A model generated the notes under the pieces. The model was not told where the DNA came from. It searched no databases and worked only from the letters and a program-made list of their open reading frames with translations. A program made the translations under genes and the position numbers. Positions 8,575 to 16,220 of a DNA stretch of 64,000 nt are shown piece after piece (position 1 is the stretch's first letter; the number at the start of each line of letters is the position of its first letter). Source of the stretch: LMUY01 sp964247705 (lineage in GTDB: Bacteria > Pseudomonadota > Alphaproteobacteria > Acetobacterales > Acetobacteraceae); NCBI GenBank assembly GCA_964247705.1, contig CAXTVQ010000001.1, positions 124,001-188,000 on the forward strand. Direction: 5' to 3'.

Positions 8575-8798
8575 CAGGCCCGCTTGGGGCTGCGCAACTG
8601 GGCCACGGTCTCGGCCAGGATCCGTCGCATCGCCCCCTCCTCCACGCCCATCAGGATGGCGTCCTCGAACGCGTCCTGCATCAACTGGCGCAGTTCGTCA
8701 TGGTTCTCGGCCAGGATGCTCAGCTTCTCGCGGCAGCTCACGGGGGCGCCGTCCACACCGGGCCAGACGATGGGCGCCGTTAGGGGCGGCACGGTCAT
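8574..8798 (-). CDS. Small conserved protein in mlaD cluster, function unknown
   Basis: A 74-residue acidic protein (MTVPPLTAPIVWPGVDGAP...) with no signal peptide or membrane segment. It contains a single Cys (SCREKLSILAENHDEL) and a helical C-terminal half. Its start overlaps the stop of mlaD by 4 bases and its stop overlaps the DUF2155 start by 1 base, so the three are coupled. I do not recognise a family; the tight coupling is the main support for it being real. Confidence 0.75.
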   Translation of the reverse strand: MTVPPLTAPIVWPGVDGAPVSCREKLSILAENHDELRQLMQDAFEDAILMGVEEGAMRRILAETVAQLRSPKRA

Positions 8799-9295
8799 TG
8801 CGGGGCTGTTTTCTTCAATGTGTCCATCTGCTTCTGCGCCGCATCTGCCAGGCTGCCGACGTTAAAGATGAACTTGCCGAGCAGATCTTCCAGATTCACC
8901 GCCGATTGGGTGACGGTGATGGTGCCGCCGTTGCCGAGCATCTTGTCGTCTCCACCGGTCGCCAGCGAGATGAAGTTGCCCCCCAGCAGCCCGCCGGTGG
9001 CGACTGTGGCGCTGCTGTCGTCGGACAGCTTGATGTCGGATTGCACGGTGAAGGTGGCCACTGCCTGATACGTCTTGGGGTCGATCGCGAGCGCCGTCAC
9101 GCTGCCGACCTTGAGGCCGGAAATCCGCACGTCGGATCCGGTGGAAATGCCGCCCACGTTATCGAACGACGCCTGCAGCGTGTAGCCGCCGAGCGCACCG
9201 CGGCCCGTATTGGCGACGGCGTAGAACAGGAACCCGGCAGCGACGAGCAGCACCGCCGCACCCGCGGCGATTTCGGTCACGGAACGGCGGGCCAT
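8795..9295 (-). CDS. mlaD: MlaD family lipid-transport protein
   Basis: MCE-domain periplasmic subunit of the Mla outer-membrane lipid-asymmetry system, 166 residues from ATG 9295 (MARRSVTEIAAG). One N-terminal helix (IAAGAAVLLVAAGFLFYAVA) anchors it in the inner membrane, followed by the MCE domain (YTLQASFDNVGGISTGSDVRISGLKVG, then VATGGLLGGNFISL). The C-terminus is helical. mlaE and mlaF are not in the window. In alphaproteobacteria mlaD is often found next to an NDUFA12 gene, as here. Confidence 0.92.
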   Translation of the reverse strand: MARRSVTEIAAGAAVLLVAAGFLFYAVANTGRGALGGYTLQASFDNVGGISTGSDVRISGLKVGSVTALAIDPKTYQAVATFTVQSDIKLSDDSSATVATGGLLGGNFISLATGGDDKMLGNGGTITVTQSAVNLEDLLGKFIFNVGSLADAAQKQMDTLKKTAPQ

Positions 9296-9296
9296 G

Positions 9297-9653
9297 CTAG
9301 CTGCCTGGGGTCCAGGACTCGTAGTCACCCGTCGCAGGGGCGCGCTTGCCGCCGAGATAGTCGCTGCCGGGCGGCCGATAGCCTTGCGGCGTGCCGGTAA
9401 GGTTCGGCTCGTGCGGCTTCTGCCAGGCACGGCGGACGGTCTCCGGAATAGGGACGTCGGTCGTGTAGTGCAGCCAGGCGTGCCACTCGGGTGGGATGCG
9501 GCTGGCCTCGGGCTCGCCGTTGTACATGACCCAACGGCGCCGGCGAAGCTGAGGGCGAGGCGCCTTCTTGGCTTCGTAGTAGACGTTGCCGGCCGAGTCC
9601 TTCCCGACCAGGCGGCCGGTGAGCGAGGTGATCATGCGCATCATGAGGGTCAT
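9297..9653 (-). CDS. NDUFA12-family complex I accessory subunit
   Basis: Homologue of the mitochondrial NADH:ubiquinone oxidoreductase accessory subunit NDUFA12 (B17.2), 118 residues. Signatures are GRLVGKDSAGNVYYE, RRWVMYNGEPEASRIPPEWHAWLH and the C-terminal YESWTPG. The protein is an alphaproteobacterial inheritance of mitochondria, which supports the taxonomic call. The start at 9653 removes a 34-residue upstream extension that would run through the probable promoter. It stops one base before the mlaD start and is the first gene of this cluster. Confidence 0.93.
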   Translation of the reverse strand: MTLMMRMITSLTGRLVGKDSAGNVYYEAKKAPRPQLRRRRWVMYNGEPEASRIPPEWHAWLHYTTDVPIPETVRRAWQKPHEPNLTGTPQGYRPPGSDYLGGKRAPATGDYESWTPGS

Positions 9654-9826
9654 GGTTGCGTTATAGCAGTGTCGTAGGCCGGGTCCACCGGGACCGGTTG
9701 CCCAGGACGGCGCTGTACACCCCCGGGCACGATTTGACGCATCTGTGCACAGCATTTTGTGGCTCCAGCGTCGCGAGACGCAAAATACGCCTTTTCACCG
9801 GCCGACTCGGATTGTAGCGTCAAGCC

Positions 9827-11284
9827 ATGAAAACCGACCGGACTTGGCAAGGTGTGCGGCTGCGGCAGACGGAGGCAGCGCCCGATCCGGACGCGCCACG
9901 GCGGCTGGTGCGGTTGCCGGCGGCATGGGACGACATGGCAGCGGCTGCCCTGTGCGAACTGGCCCCTGGCAGCAGCCGCGTATCGCTTCCGGCGCTGGCG
10001 CAATCCTGGATTCTGCCGCTGTCGGCCCGGGCCAAGGAGGCAGGGGTCAGCGGCCTAGCGGACCGGCTGCATGCCTTGCTGCTGCACCGGCGGGGCGCGC
10101 CGGGGGCGGCAGTGTGGCGCGGGGCGGCGGGCGAGGCGCCCCATTTCGTGCTGAACCTGCCGGCATTCCACGATGCGGTAGCCGGTTTCGACGTGCCGGC
10201 GTTTGCGGAGGCGGTGACGACGGCGGCGCAGGCCCTGGCGCTGCTGGCGCCGAATGCGCCGCGGTTTGCCGTCGGGCTCGCGGATCTGGCGGGACTGCTG
10301 GCGGCGCTCGGGTTGGACTATGCGGGCAAGCCGGCGCGCGATGTGGCGGCGTGCCTGGCGGCGGTGCTGCGCGGCCGGGTGGACGCAGTGCTGGCGGGGC
10401 CCCAGCCGGACCTTCTTGCGTCCATCCCGAACTGGCCAGCGGCGCCGGCGAGTTGCGCAATCGCCGGGCTGGCGGCGGAGGCGGCAGCCGCGCGGCGCGC
10501 GGCGATGCGCTGCGGCAACGCCCGCCCGGGAACGGCGATCCTGCCGCCGGGTGCGGCCGATGCATTGCTGGGCGTCGAGACGGGCGGGATCGCACCCTGC
10601 TTTGCCGCGGTGGGCGCCGCCGGGTTGCTGCGGGCGACGCGCGCATGGCTGACGGCGCGCGGCATCCCGATGGAGGCGGCGCTGGCGGCGGCGCTGGCCG
10701 GCGAGCCCGTCGTGCCAGTCGCCGGTTGGGCCGATCATGCTGCGATGCACGATACGGTCGCGGCATTCCTGCACGCGATGCCGGCGCGGCCGTCTGCAGT
10801 CCCCACGCCGGCGAACGACACAGGGAAGATGGAATTGCCGGCGCGGCGACGGGGCTACACGCAGAAAACCGCGATCGGCGGTCACCGGCTGTTTCTCCGC
10901 ACGGGCGAGTACGCCGATGGACGTTTGGGTGAGATCGGGCTGGCCTTGCCGCGGGAGGGAGCGGCGGTGCGCGGCCTGGCCGACGCCTTCGCCGCCGCAG
11001 TGTCGGTCGGGCTGCAGCATGGCACGCCGCTGGAGGCCTACCTGGACGCCCTGGCCCACGCCCGGTTTACCCCGGCCGGCGCGGTGGAGGGTGACCCGGC
11101 GGTCGAGCAGGCGAGTTCGATCCCGGACTACGTGGTGCGGTCGTTGGCAGCCAGCTATCTTGGCCGCGTCGTACCCACCGAACAGCCGCCCGAGCGGCTT
11201 GCTGAACCCGAGGAGCCGCCGATGCTGCCGATGGACCTGCCACCCCGCCGCCGCCGTGCCGCCCTTCGCGTGGTGGCCGCATAA
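9827..11284 (+). CDS. Degenerate class II ribonucleotide-reductase-like protein with TSCPD domain
   Basis: 485 residues. Residues about 340-447 are a good TSCPD domain (RRGYTQKTAIGGHRLFLRTG, LGLQHG-type segment, SIPDYVVRSLAASYLGR), the domain at the C-terminus of B12-dependent reductase NrdJ. The middle region also aligns by eye with NrdJ: VGLADLAGLLAALGLDY with the GLGYANLGALLM segment, GTAILPPGAADALLG with ATVIAPTGTIGLLM, and TGGIAPCFAAV with TTGIEPDFALV. Those catalytic-barrel motifs are eroded, and no paired active-site or C-terminal redox cysteines are evident. A non-catalytic role, regulatory or structural, is my inference. Its stop overlaps the RidA start by one base (TAATG). Confidence 0.75.
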   Translation: MKTDRTWQGVRLRQTEAAPDPDAPRRLVRLPAAWDDMAAAALCELAPGSSRVSLPALAQSWILPLSARAKEAGVSGLADRLHALLLHRRGAPGAAVWRGAAGEAPHFVLNLPAFHDAVAGFDVPAFAEAVTTAAQALALLAPNAPRFAVGLADLAGLLAALGLDYAGKPARDVAACLAAVLRGRVDAVLAGPQPDLLASIPNWPAAPASCAIAGLAAEAAAARRAAMRCGNARPGTAILPPGAADALLGVETGGIAPCFAAVGAAGLLRATRAWLTARGIPMEAALAAALAGEPVVPVAGWADHAAMHDTVAAFLHAMPARPSAVPTPANDTGKMELPARRRGYTQKTAIGGHRLFLRTGEYADGRLGEIGLALPREGAAVRGLADAFAAAVSVGLQHGTPLEAYLDALAHARFTPAGAVEGDPAVEQASSIPDYVVRSLAASYLGRVVPTEQPPERLAEPEEPPMLPMDLPPRRRRAALRVVAA

Positions 11285-11748
11285 TGAGCCGCGTGGAGGC
11301 GAAGCTGGCCGAACTGGGCATCACCCTGCCGCAGCCGATGGCGCCGATGGCCAACTACGTGCCGTTCGTGCGGACGGGGGAACTGGTGGTGGTATCCGGT
11401 CAGGTTCCCGCGCGCGACGGCAAGATCGCGTTCACCGGCAAGGTGGGCGAGGCCGTTACGGTGGAGACGGGCCAGGAGGCGGCGCGGCTCTGCTTCGTCA
11501 ACGTGCTGGTGCACCTGAAGGCGGCTTGCGACGGTGATCTGGACCGGGTGGTGCGTGTGGTGCGCCTCGGCGGGTTCGTCGCCTCGCCGCCCGGGTTCAC
11601 CCAGCACGCCCTGGTAATGAACGGCGCGTCGGACCTGGCGGTCGCGGTGTTCGGCGATGCCGGGCGGCATGCGCGCTCCACGATCGGTGTGCCGGCGTTG
11701 CCGGGGGACGCGGCTGTCGAGGTCGAGGGAATGTTCAGCGTTCGGTGA
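11284..11748 (+). CDS. RidA family protein
   Basis: RidA/YjgF/UK114 family, 154 residues, of the longer subfamily that begins AKLAELGITLPQP. RidA proteins hydrolyse reactive enamine/imine intermediates. The conserved core is present (LVVVSGQVPARDGK, then CDGDLDRVVRVVRLGGFV, and HARSTIGVPALPGDAAVEVE, with the usual catalytic-pocket Arg). It is translationally coupled to the RNR-like gene upstream; the link between the two is not explained by known biochemistry. Confidence 0.92.
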   Translation: MSRVEAKLAELGITLPQPMAPMANYVPFVRTGELVVVSGQVPARDGKIAFTGKVGEAVTVETGQEAARLCFVNVLVHLKAACDGDLDRVVRVVRLGGFVASPPGFTQHALVMNGASDLAVAVFGDAGRHARSTIGVPALPGDAAVEVEGMFSVR

Positions 11749-11822
11749 GCCTGGCTTGAGGCCACTCGCGTAACAGGCGAGTTCACGCCTACGATCACCG
11801 GGCCCCGGCCCGGAAACCGCTC

Positions 11823-12617
11823 ATGTTGCTATACGAACACCCGCTTTCGTCATACGCCCAGAAGGTGAAGATCGCCCTGCGCGAGAAGGGCGTGGCCTTC
11901 ACCGCCGAGCTGCCGGACAGCTTCGGCACTGGGCGCACGGACGGACCATTCGCCGCCGCCAACCCGCGCACGGAAGTGCCCGTGCTGATCGACGGCGAGA
12001 CGCGGATCTTCGACTCGACCATCATCATGGAATACATCGAGGAGCGCTGGCCCGAGCCCAGGCTGCTGCCGGAGAGCCCGGCGGCGCGTGCCGCCGCCCG
12101 CATGACGGAAGACGTCTGCGACACCCAGTACGAGGCGATCAACTGGGGCTACGGCGAGGTGCTCTGGTTCCGCCGCGCGACCGGCGCCCTGGCCGAGACG
12201 CTGCGGGAGCAGGCGGCGCGGCAGACGCGGGTGATGCAGGACTGGCTGGCAGAGCGGCTGGGCGAGGCGCCTTGGTTCGGCGGCGACAGCTTCGGTTGGG
12301 CGGATGCCGCGGTGGCCCCCATGGTCAACCGCTCCGTTCACTATGGCCTGGGACCGGAAGCGGGGAGCCCATTGGCGCGGTGGCACGCCCGCATCCGGGA
12401 GAGGCCGTCGGTCGCCGCCACCTTCGCCGAATTCGACGCCGCGGCATCCCGCATGGCGGCAGCGTCCGAGCTCTACACGACCGGCGAGCGGCGGCGGGAA
12501 TACCGCGATCACCGGCTGGAGTGGATGGTGAAGTCGGGCGGCATCGACGTGGTGCTCGCCGGCTTGCGCGACCACAACATCCGCTTTCCATGGCCGGCAG
12601 GAGAGGCGGCGGACTAG
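11823..12617 (+). CDS. Glutathione S-transferase family protein
   Basis: 264 residues, cytosolic. The N-terminal thioredoxin-like domain begins LLYEHPLSSYAQKVKIAL and contains the cis-Pro VPVLIDG and the glutathione-binding DST (FDSTIIMEYIEE). The helical C-terminal domain follows (LAERLGEAPWFGGDSFGWADAAVAP), and about 40 residues beyond it extend the usual length. A nearby upstream hairpin (11764-11782) may separate it from ridA. The substrate is unknown. Confidence 0.9.
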   Translation: MLLYEHPLSSYAQKVKIALREKGVAFTAELPDSFGTGRTDGPFAAANPRTEVPVLIDGETRIFDSTIIMEYIEERWPEPRLLPESPAARAAARMTEDVCDTQYEAINWGYGEVLWFRRATGALAETLREQAARQTRVMQDWLAERLGEAPWFGGDSFGWADAAVAPMVNRSVHYGLGPEAGSPLARWHARIRERPSVAATFAEFDAAASRMAAASELYTTGERRREYRDHRLEWMVKSGGIDVVLAGLRDHNIRFPWPAGEAAD

Positions 12618-12797
12618 CGGACCGTGCCGGCCCGGGTCGGTGTCGCCGCGAGCCAAGTCGCCACGTGGATGGCCAAGGGTTTTTCCACGGCGACACGCTT
12701 CCTTGCCGGTGGCGGGCCGAGGCCGCCGTCCGTGAGCAAACACGGAGGTGACGTCAACGCTCTGGCGCAGCCATGCTGCACTGCCATATCGTCCGGT

Positions 12798-13964
12798 ATG
12801 CCCGACGGCTCCCCCTCCCTCACGCTGACGCTTCACCCCTCGATCGCCTCGATCGAGCCGGCTGAATGGGATGCTTGCGCCGGGGACGACAACCCGTTCG
12901 TAAGTCACGCCTTCCTCTCCACCGTGGAGGATAGCGGGTCGGCCGGGCCGCGCACCGGGTGGCTGCCGCAACACGCTGCGTTGCGGGATGCCGCCGGGCA
13001 GTTGCTGGCCGCGGCGCCGATGTATGCGAAGTCCAACAGCTACGGCGAATACGTATTCGACCACGGCTGGGCCAACGCCTACGAGCAGGCGGGCGGCGAC
13101 TACTATCCGAAGCTGCAGGTGGCGGTGCCGTTCTCGCCCGTGCCGGGTCCGCGGCTGCTGTGCCGCCCGAATGGCGGGGTGGCGCCGGAAGCACTCGGCC
13201 AGGCGCTGGTGCAGGCATGCGGGGAACTGCGGCTGTCCGGCGTCCACGCGACGTTCTGCACCGCGGAGGAATGGGAAGCACTTGGCCGCGCCGGCTGGCT
13301 GCAGCGGCTGGGGCAGCAATACCATTGGGAAAACAACGGCTACGGCTGTTTCGACGACTTCCTCGGCGCGCTGTCCTCCCGCAAGCGGAAGAATCTCAGG
13401 CGCGAACGGCGGGACGCGAACGATGCCGGGCTGGTCTACCGCACCCTGCGCGGAAGCGAGATCGGAAAGCGCGAGTGGGATGCGTTCTACCGGTTCTACC
13501 AATCCACCGTGGACCGGAAATGGGGCAGCGCCTACCTGACTAAAAAGTTCTTCCCGATGCTTGGCGACCGCCTGGGGGACCGGGTCGTGCTGATGCTGGC
13601 GGAGCACCAGGGCGAACCGGTGGCCGGAGCGCTGAACCTGCTGGGGCGAGATGCGCTGTACGGCCGCAACTGGGGCTGCCGCGGCGAGTGGCCGTTCCTG
13701 CATTTCGAGCTGTGCTACTACCGCGCGATCGACTTCGCCATCGAACACGGGGTGGCCCGGGTGGAGGCGGGCGCGCAGGGCCAGCATAAGATCCAGCGCG
13801 GCTACCTGCCCCGCCCGACCTACTCGGCCCACTGGCTCAGTCACCAGGGCCTGCGCGGCGCGGTGGACGACTTTCTGCGGCGCGAGCGCTCGGCGGTGAT
13901 CCAGGGGATGGAAGAGCTAGAGGCGGAATACTCGCCGTACCGCAAGGCTGGCGAGGCCGGCTGA
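12798..13964 (+). CDS. FemAB-like GNAT acetyltransferase (DUF482 family)
   Basis: 388 residues, PF04339-type protein often called peptidogalycan biosynthesis protein. Seen: NPFVSHAFLSTVEDSGSAG, the central HWENNGY with SSRKRKNLRRERRDA, FYQSTVDRKWGSAYLTKKFF, and the C-terminal VEAGAQGQHKIQRGYLPRPT. The open frame begins earlier at 12624, but the family N-terminus and an ATG fit 12798. The molecular substrate of the family has not been established. It is followed 7 bases later by a methyltransferase gene, probably one transcript. Confidence 0.88.
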   Translation: MPDGSPSLTLTLHPSIASIEPAEWDACAGDDNPFVSHAFLSTVEDSGSAGPRTGWLPQHAALRDAAGQLLAAAPMYAKSNSYGEYVFDHGWANAYEQAGGDYYPKLQVAVPFSPVPGPRLLCRPNGGVAPEALGQALVQACGELRLSGVHATFCTAEEWEALGRAGWLQRLGQQYHWENNGYGCFDDFLGALSSRKRKNLRRERRDANDAGLVYRTLRGSEIGKREWDAFYRFYQSTVDRKWGSAYLTKKFFPMLGDRLGDRVVLMLAEHQGEPVAGALNLLGRDALYGRNWGCRGEWPFLHFELCYYRAIDFAIEHGVARVEAGAQGQHKIQRGYLPRPTYSAHWLSHQGLRGAVDDFLRRERSAVIQGMEELEAEYSPYRKAGEAG

Positions 13965-13971
13965 CTCAACG

Positions 13972-14580
13972 GTGTCGCATGAAGCGATCGTCGGGCTTTA
14001 CCAGCGTCACGCGCAGGCCTGGGCGGACGCCAGAGCACGTCAGGCAGCCCACGGGCTAATGGAAGCAGGTTGGCTCAAGCGTTTCCGGGCCCTGCTGCCG
14101 CCTTCCGCCGCCGTGCTGGACGTTGGTTGCGGTTCTGGCAATCCGATCGCGCGCCATCTCGCCGAACACGGCTGCATGGTGACCGGGGTGGACTCGTCGC
14201 CGGAGATGATCGCGATGTGCAAGCAACTTCTACCCGGGCATGATTGGCGCGAGGCGGACATGCGCACGCTCGCACTCGGCCGGGTGTTCGACGGCATCCT
14301 CGCATGGGACAGCTTCTTCCACCTCTGCCTCGAGGAGCAGCGCCGGATGTTCGCTGTTTTCCGTGCGCATGCGGCGCCGGGTGCCGGCCTGATGTTCACC
14401 AGCGGCCCATCGCACGGCGTCACCTTGGGCATGCTGGAGGGTGAGACGCTGTATCACGCGAGCCTTGACCCAGGGGAACACCGCCGCTTGTTGCATGAGC
14501 ACGGGTTCACCACCGTGGGCCACGTCGCCGAGGATCCGGCATGCGGTGGCCACACCGTTTGGCTCGCTCGAGGCAACTGA
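13972..14580 (+). CDS. Class I SAM-dependent methyltransferase
   Basis: 202 residues from a GTG at 13972. The SAM-binding fold is clear: VLDVGCGSGNPIARHLAEHG (motif I), VTGVDSSPEMIAMC (motif II acidic residue), WREADMRTL, and FDGILAWDSFFHL. The closest general type is the small UbiG/Tam-like methyltransferase; the substrate is not readable. It overlaps nothing and lies 7 bases after the DUF482 gene. Confidence 0.87.
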   Translation: MSHEAIVGLYQRHAQAWADARARQAAHGLMEAGWLKRFRALLPPSAAVLDVGCGSGNPIARHLAEHGCMVTGVDSSPEMIAMCKQLLPGHDWREADMRTLALGRVFDGILAWDSFFHLCLEEQRRMFAVFRAHAAPGAGLMFTSGPSHGVTLGMLEGETLYHASLDPGEHRRLLHEHGFTTVGHVAEDPACGGHTVWLARGN

Positions 14581-14581
14581 T

Positions 14582-15156
14582 CTAACCGTCCAGACCGGTC
14601 CCGGCGTAAGTCTCCACCAGTGCGGCAAGCATGGATAACCCGGCCAGGTTGAGCGTCTGCCCAAGTCGGCTAAGAGGCACCATGTCCCAAGCCTGGGCGT
14701 TCCGGCGGCAGTGTCCGAGCCGGATTTCGTCCTGGTACACGATCACGATGTCCTGCAAGCTCGTGAGTGTCTTGTAGAACTCAGGTTTGGCACCGCGATC
14801 ATAGTCCATGGTGGAGGGGGAGAGCACGTCCACGACCACCGTAGGATCGCTGGTGAAGGTCCTCTCGGGGGACCACGAGCCGCAGGCGACGACAATGTCG
14901 GGAATGGTCTTGACCACACCCTTACCGGACTCGGCAGCCTGAACGCGAAGTCCGCCGATGTCTGTACGACATCCTTGGCGGTCAGCGGCGGTCCTTGAAA
15001 GATATCCAAGGTTCAGGACAATCTGGCCATGTCCCGCCGTGGGTTGCTCATCGCGAGAATCCGCCCGTTGACCGGTTCCCACTTGATGTCCTTGGGCTGA
15101 GCATCCACGAACTCGGCGACGGTGACCGGATACGCGATGACGACGGCGTGCGACAT
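14582..15156 (-). pseudogene. Uma2 family nuclease, frameshifted
   Basis: The ATG at 15156 opens MSHAVVIAYPVTVAEFVDAQ...GRILAMSNP in one frame. The family continuation TAGHGQIVLNLGYL...IPDIVVACGSW...VVVDVLSPSTMDYDRG follows in another frame and runs to 14582. Adding a single base at the GGG near 15041 (CCC on the coding strand) joins them into about 191 residues, the normal Uma2 length. Uma2 is a PD-(D/E)XK-like family often present in many copies and rarely of known function. Either a recent single-base deletion or a sequencing error in a short C run explains the break. Confidence 0.82.
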
Positions 15157-15268
15157 GGCACACCTCCTCCCCGACCTTATCCCACCCTGCCCGCCTCTGC
15201 ACGGGCGCTTGACCACCGGTGCGACTGAGTGGCGAGGTGACGACCGCAACGTCAGCGAGAACACGCCC

Positions 15269-15895
15269 ATGCGCCTACACGGCTACTTCCGCAGCGCCGC
15301 GTCCTGGCGGGTGCGGATCGCGCTGGGCCTGAAGCGCGTCACGGCGGAGCACGTGTTCCACCACCTTCGGCGCGGCGAGCAGCGATCGGCCGACTACCTA
15401 TGCATCAACCCGCAGGGCCTCGTGCCAGCGCTGGAGCTGGATGACGGCACGGTGCTCACCCAGTCGCTGGCCATCATCGAATGGCTGGACGAAACCCACC
15501 CCGAACCGCCGTTGCTGCCCGCCGATCCGGTGGCGCGCGCCAAGGTGCGGGCCTTCGCGCACGTGCTGGCGGCCGACACGCACCCGCTGCAGAACCTCAA
15601 GGTGCTGGCGCGGGTGCGGGGGCTGGGCCGGCCGGAGGAGGACGTGCAGGCCTGGGCCGCAGACGTGAACGCGGCCGGGCTCGAAACATGCGAGGCGCTG
15701 GCCGGCGAGGGCCCATTCTGCTTCGGCGCCGCGCCTGGGCTGGCCGATATATGCCTCGTGCCGCAGTTGGGCAACGCGCGGCGGTTCGGTGTGGAGGTGG
15801 CCCGCTTTCCCCGCCTGCTCGCGGCCGAAGCGGCGTGCATGGCGCTACCCGCCTTCGCCGACGCCGTTCCGGGCAAGCAGCCGGACGCGGAGTAG
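15269..15895 (+). CDS. maiA: Maleylacetoacetate isomerase (zeta-class GST)
   Basis: 208 residues. The zeta-class signature SAASWRVRIALGLK (SSCx[WH]RVRIAL type) carries the catalytic Ser. NPQGLVPALELDDG, QSLAIIEWLDETHP and the C-terminal-domain segment ADTHPLQNLKVL also match maleylacetoacetate isomerases of tyrosine/phenylacetate catabolism. The start at 15269 is chosen because MRLHGYFRSAASWR is the family N-terminus; upstream codons are in the divergent Uma2 gene. Neighbouring tyrosine-degradation genes are absent. Confidence 0.88.
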   Translation: MRLHGYFRSAASWRVRIALGLKRVTAEHVFHHLRRGEQRSADYLCINPQGLVPALELDDGTVLTQSLAIIEWLDETHPEPPLLPADPVARAKVRAFAHVLAADTHPLQNLKVLARVRGLGRPEEDVQAWAADVNAAGLETCEALAGEGPFCFGAAPGLADICLVPQLGNARRFGVEVARFPRLLAAEAACMALPAFADAVPGKQPDAE

Positions 15896-15898
15896 CGT

Positions 15899-16180
15899 TC
15901 AGCCAAGGCGGAAGCGGGCGGAGAGAATCGGATCGGTCATGACTGCCTCGCGTAATGCCGGGTCGTCCGCGGCCACGACGACCCGCGTGAACCAGGGCAC
16001 TTCGCTGCGCACGCGTTGGAGGAACAGCTTGTCGAGTGCCGCGGCATTCGGGCTGCGGGCGATGCAACACGCGCATCCGGCGGGGTGGGTCGCAGTGCCC
16101 TCCGGGACGAACACGGCGTCTTGCCGCCCGGGCTCGGCGCCGAATACGACAGGGATGCGCGCATCGAGGAACAGGGTCAT
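15899..16180 (-). CDS. Small Cys-rich conserved protein, function unknown
   Basis: 93 residues, starting MTLFLDARIPVVFGAEPG. The distinctive segment is HPAGCACCIAR near residues 32-42, three cysteines and a histidine in nine residues, which could bind a metal. The C-terminal half (WFTRVVVAADDPALREAV...ILSARFRLG) looks like an alpha/beta piece. It is divergent from the ArsR-methyltransferase gene and shares with it a 40-base intergenic region holding a palindrome, so the same regulator may control both. I do not recognise the family. Confidence 0.7.
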   Translation of the reverse strand: MTLFLDARIPVVFGAEPGRQDAVFVPEGTATHPAGCACCIARSPNAAALDKLFLQRVRSEVPWFTRVVVAADDPALREAVMTDPILSARFRLG

Positions 16181-16186
16181 CCGCTA

Positions 16187-16208
16187 GACATAAGGATATC
16201 TTTATGTC
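16187..16208. promoter_or_regulatory. Palindromic operator, probable ArsR-family site
   Basis: A 22-base near-perfect palindrome with arms GACATAA and TTATGTC around a central GATATC; only one base pair of the dyad is mismatched. It lies 12 bases before the ATG of the ArsR-methyltransferase gene and 6 bases from the start of the divergent small gene. Size and symmetry fit a winged-helix dimer. ArsR-type regulators of methionine-cycle genes are known to bind S-adenosylhomocysteine (the SahR type); assignment here is by context. Confidence 0.75.
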
Positions 16209-16220
16209 ATATCAACGACC

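Noticed and set aside
9654..9826. Hairpin GCGTC-GCGA-GACGC near 9769-9782 as a regulatory RNA
   Set aside because: Only a five-base stem in a divergent promoter region; too weak to call.
12618..12797. Possible small gene or leader between the GST and DUF482 genes
   Set aside because: The frame open from 12624 shows no family resemblance before residue 59, and no RNA motif was recognised.
11850..13844. A 664-codon antisense frame over the GST and DUF482 genes
   Set aside because: Shadow of two well-supported genes on the other strand; no domain recognised.
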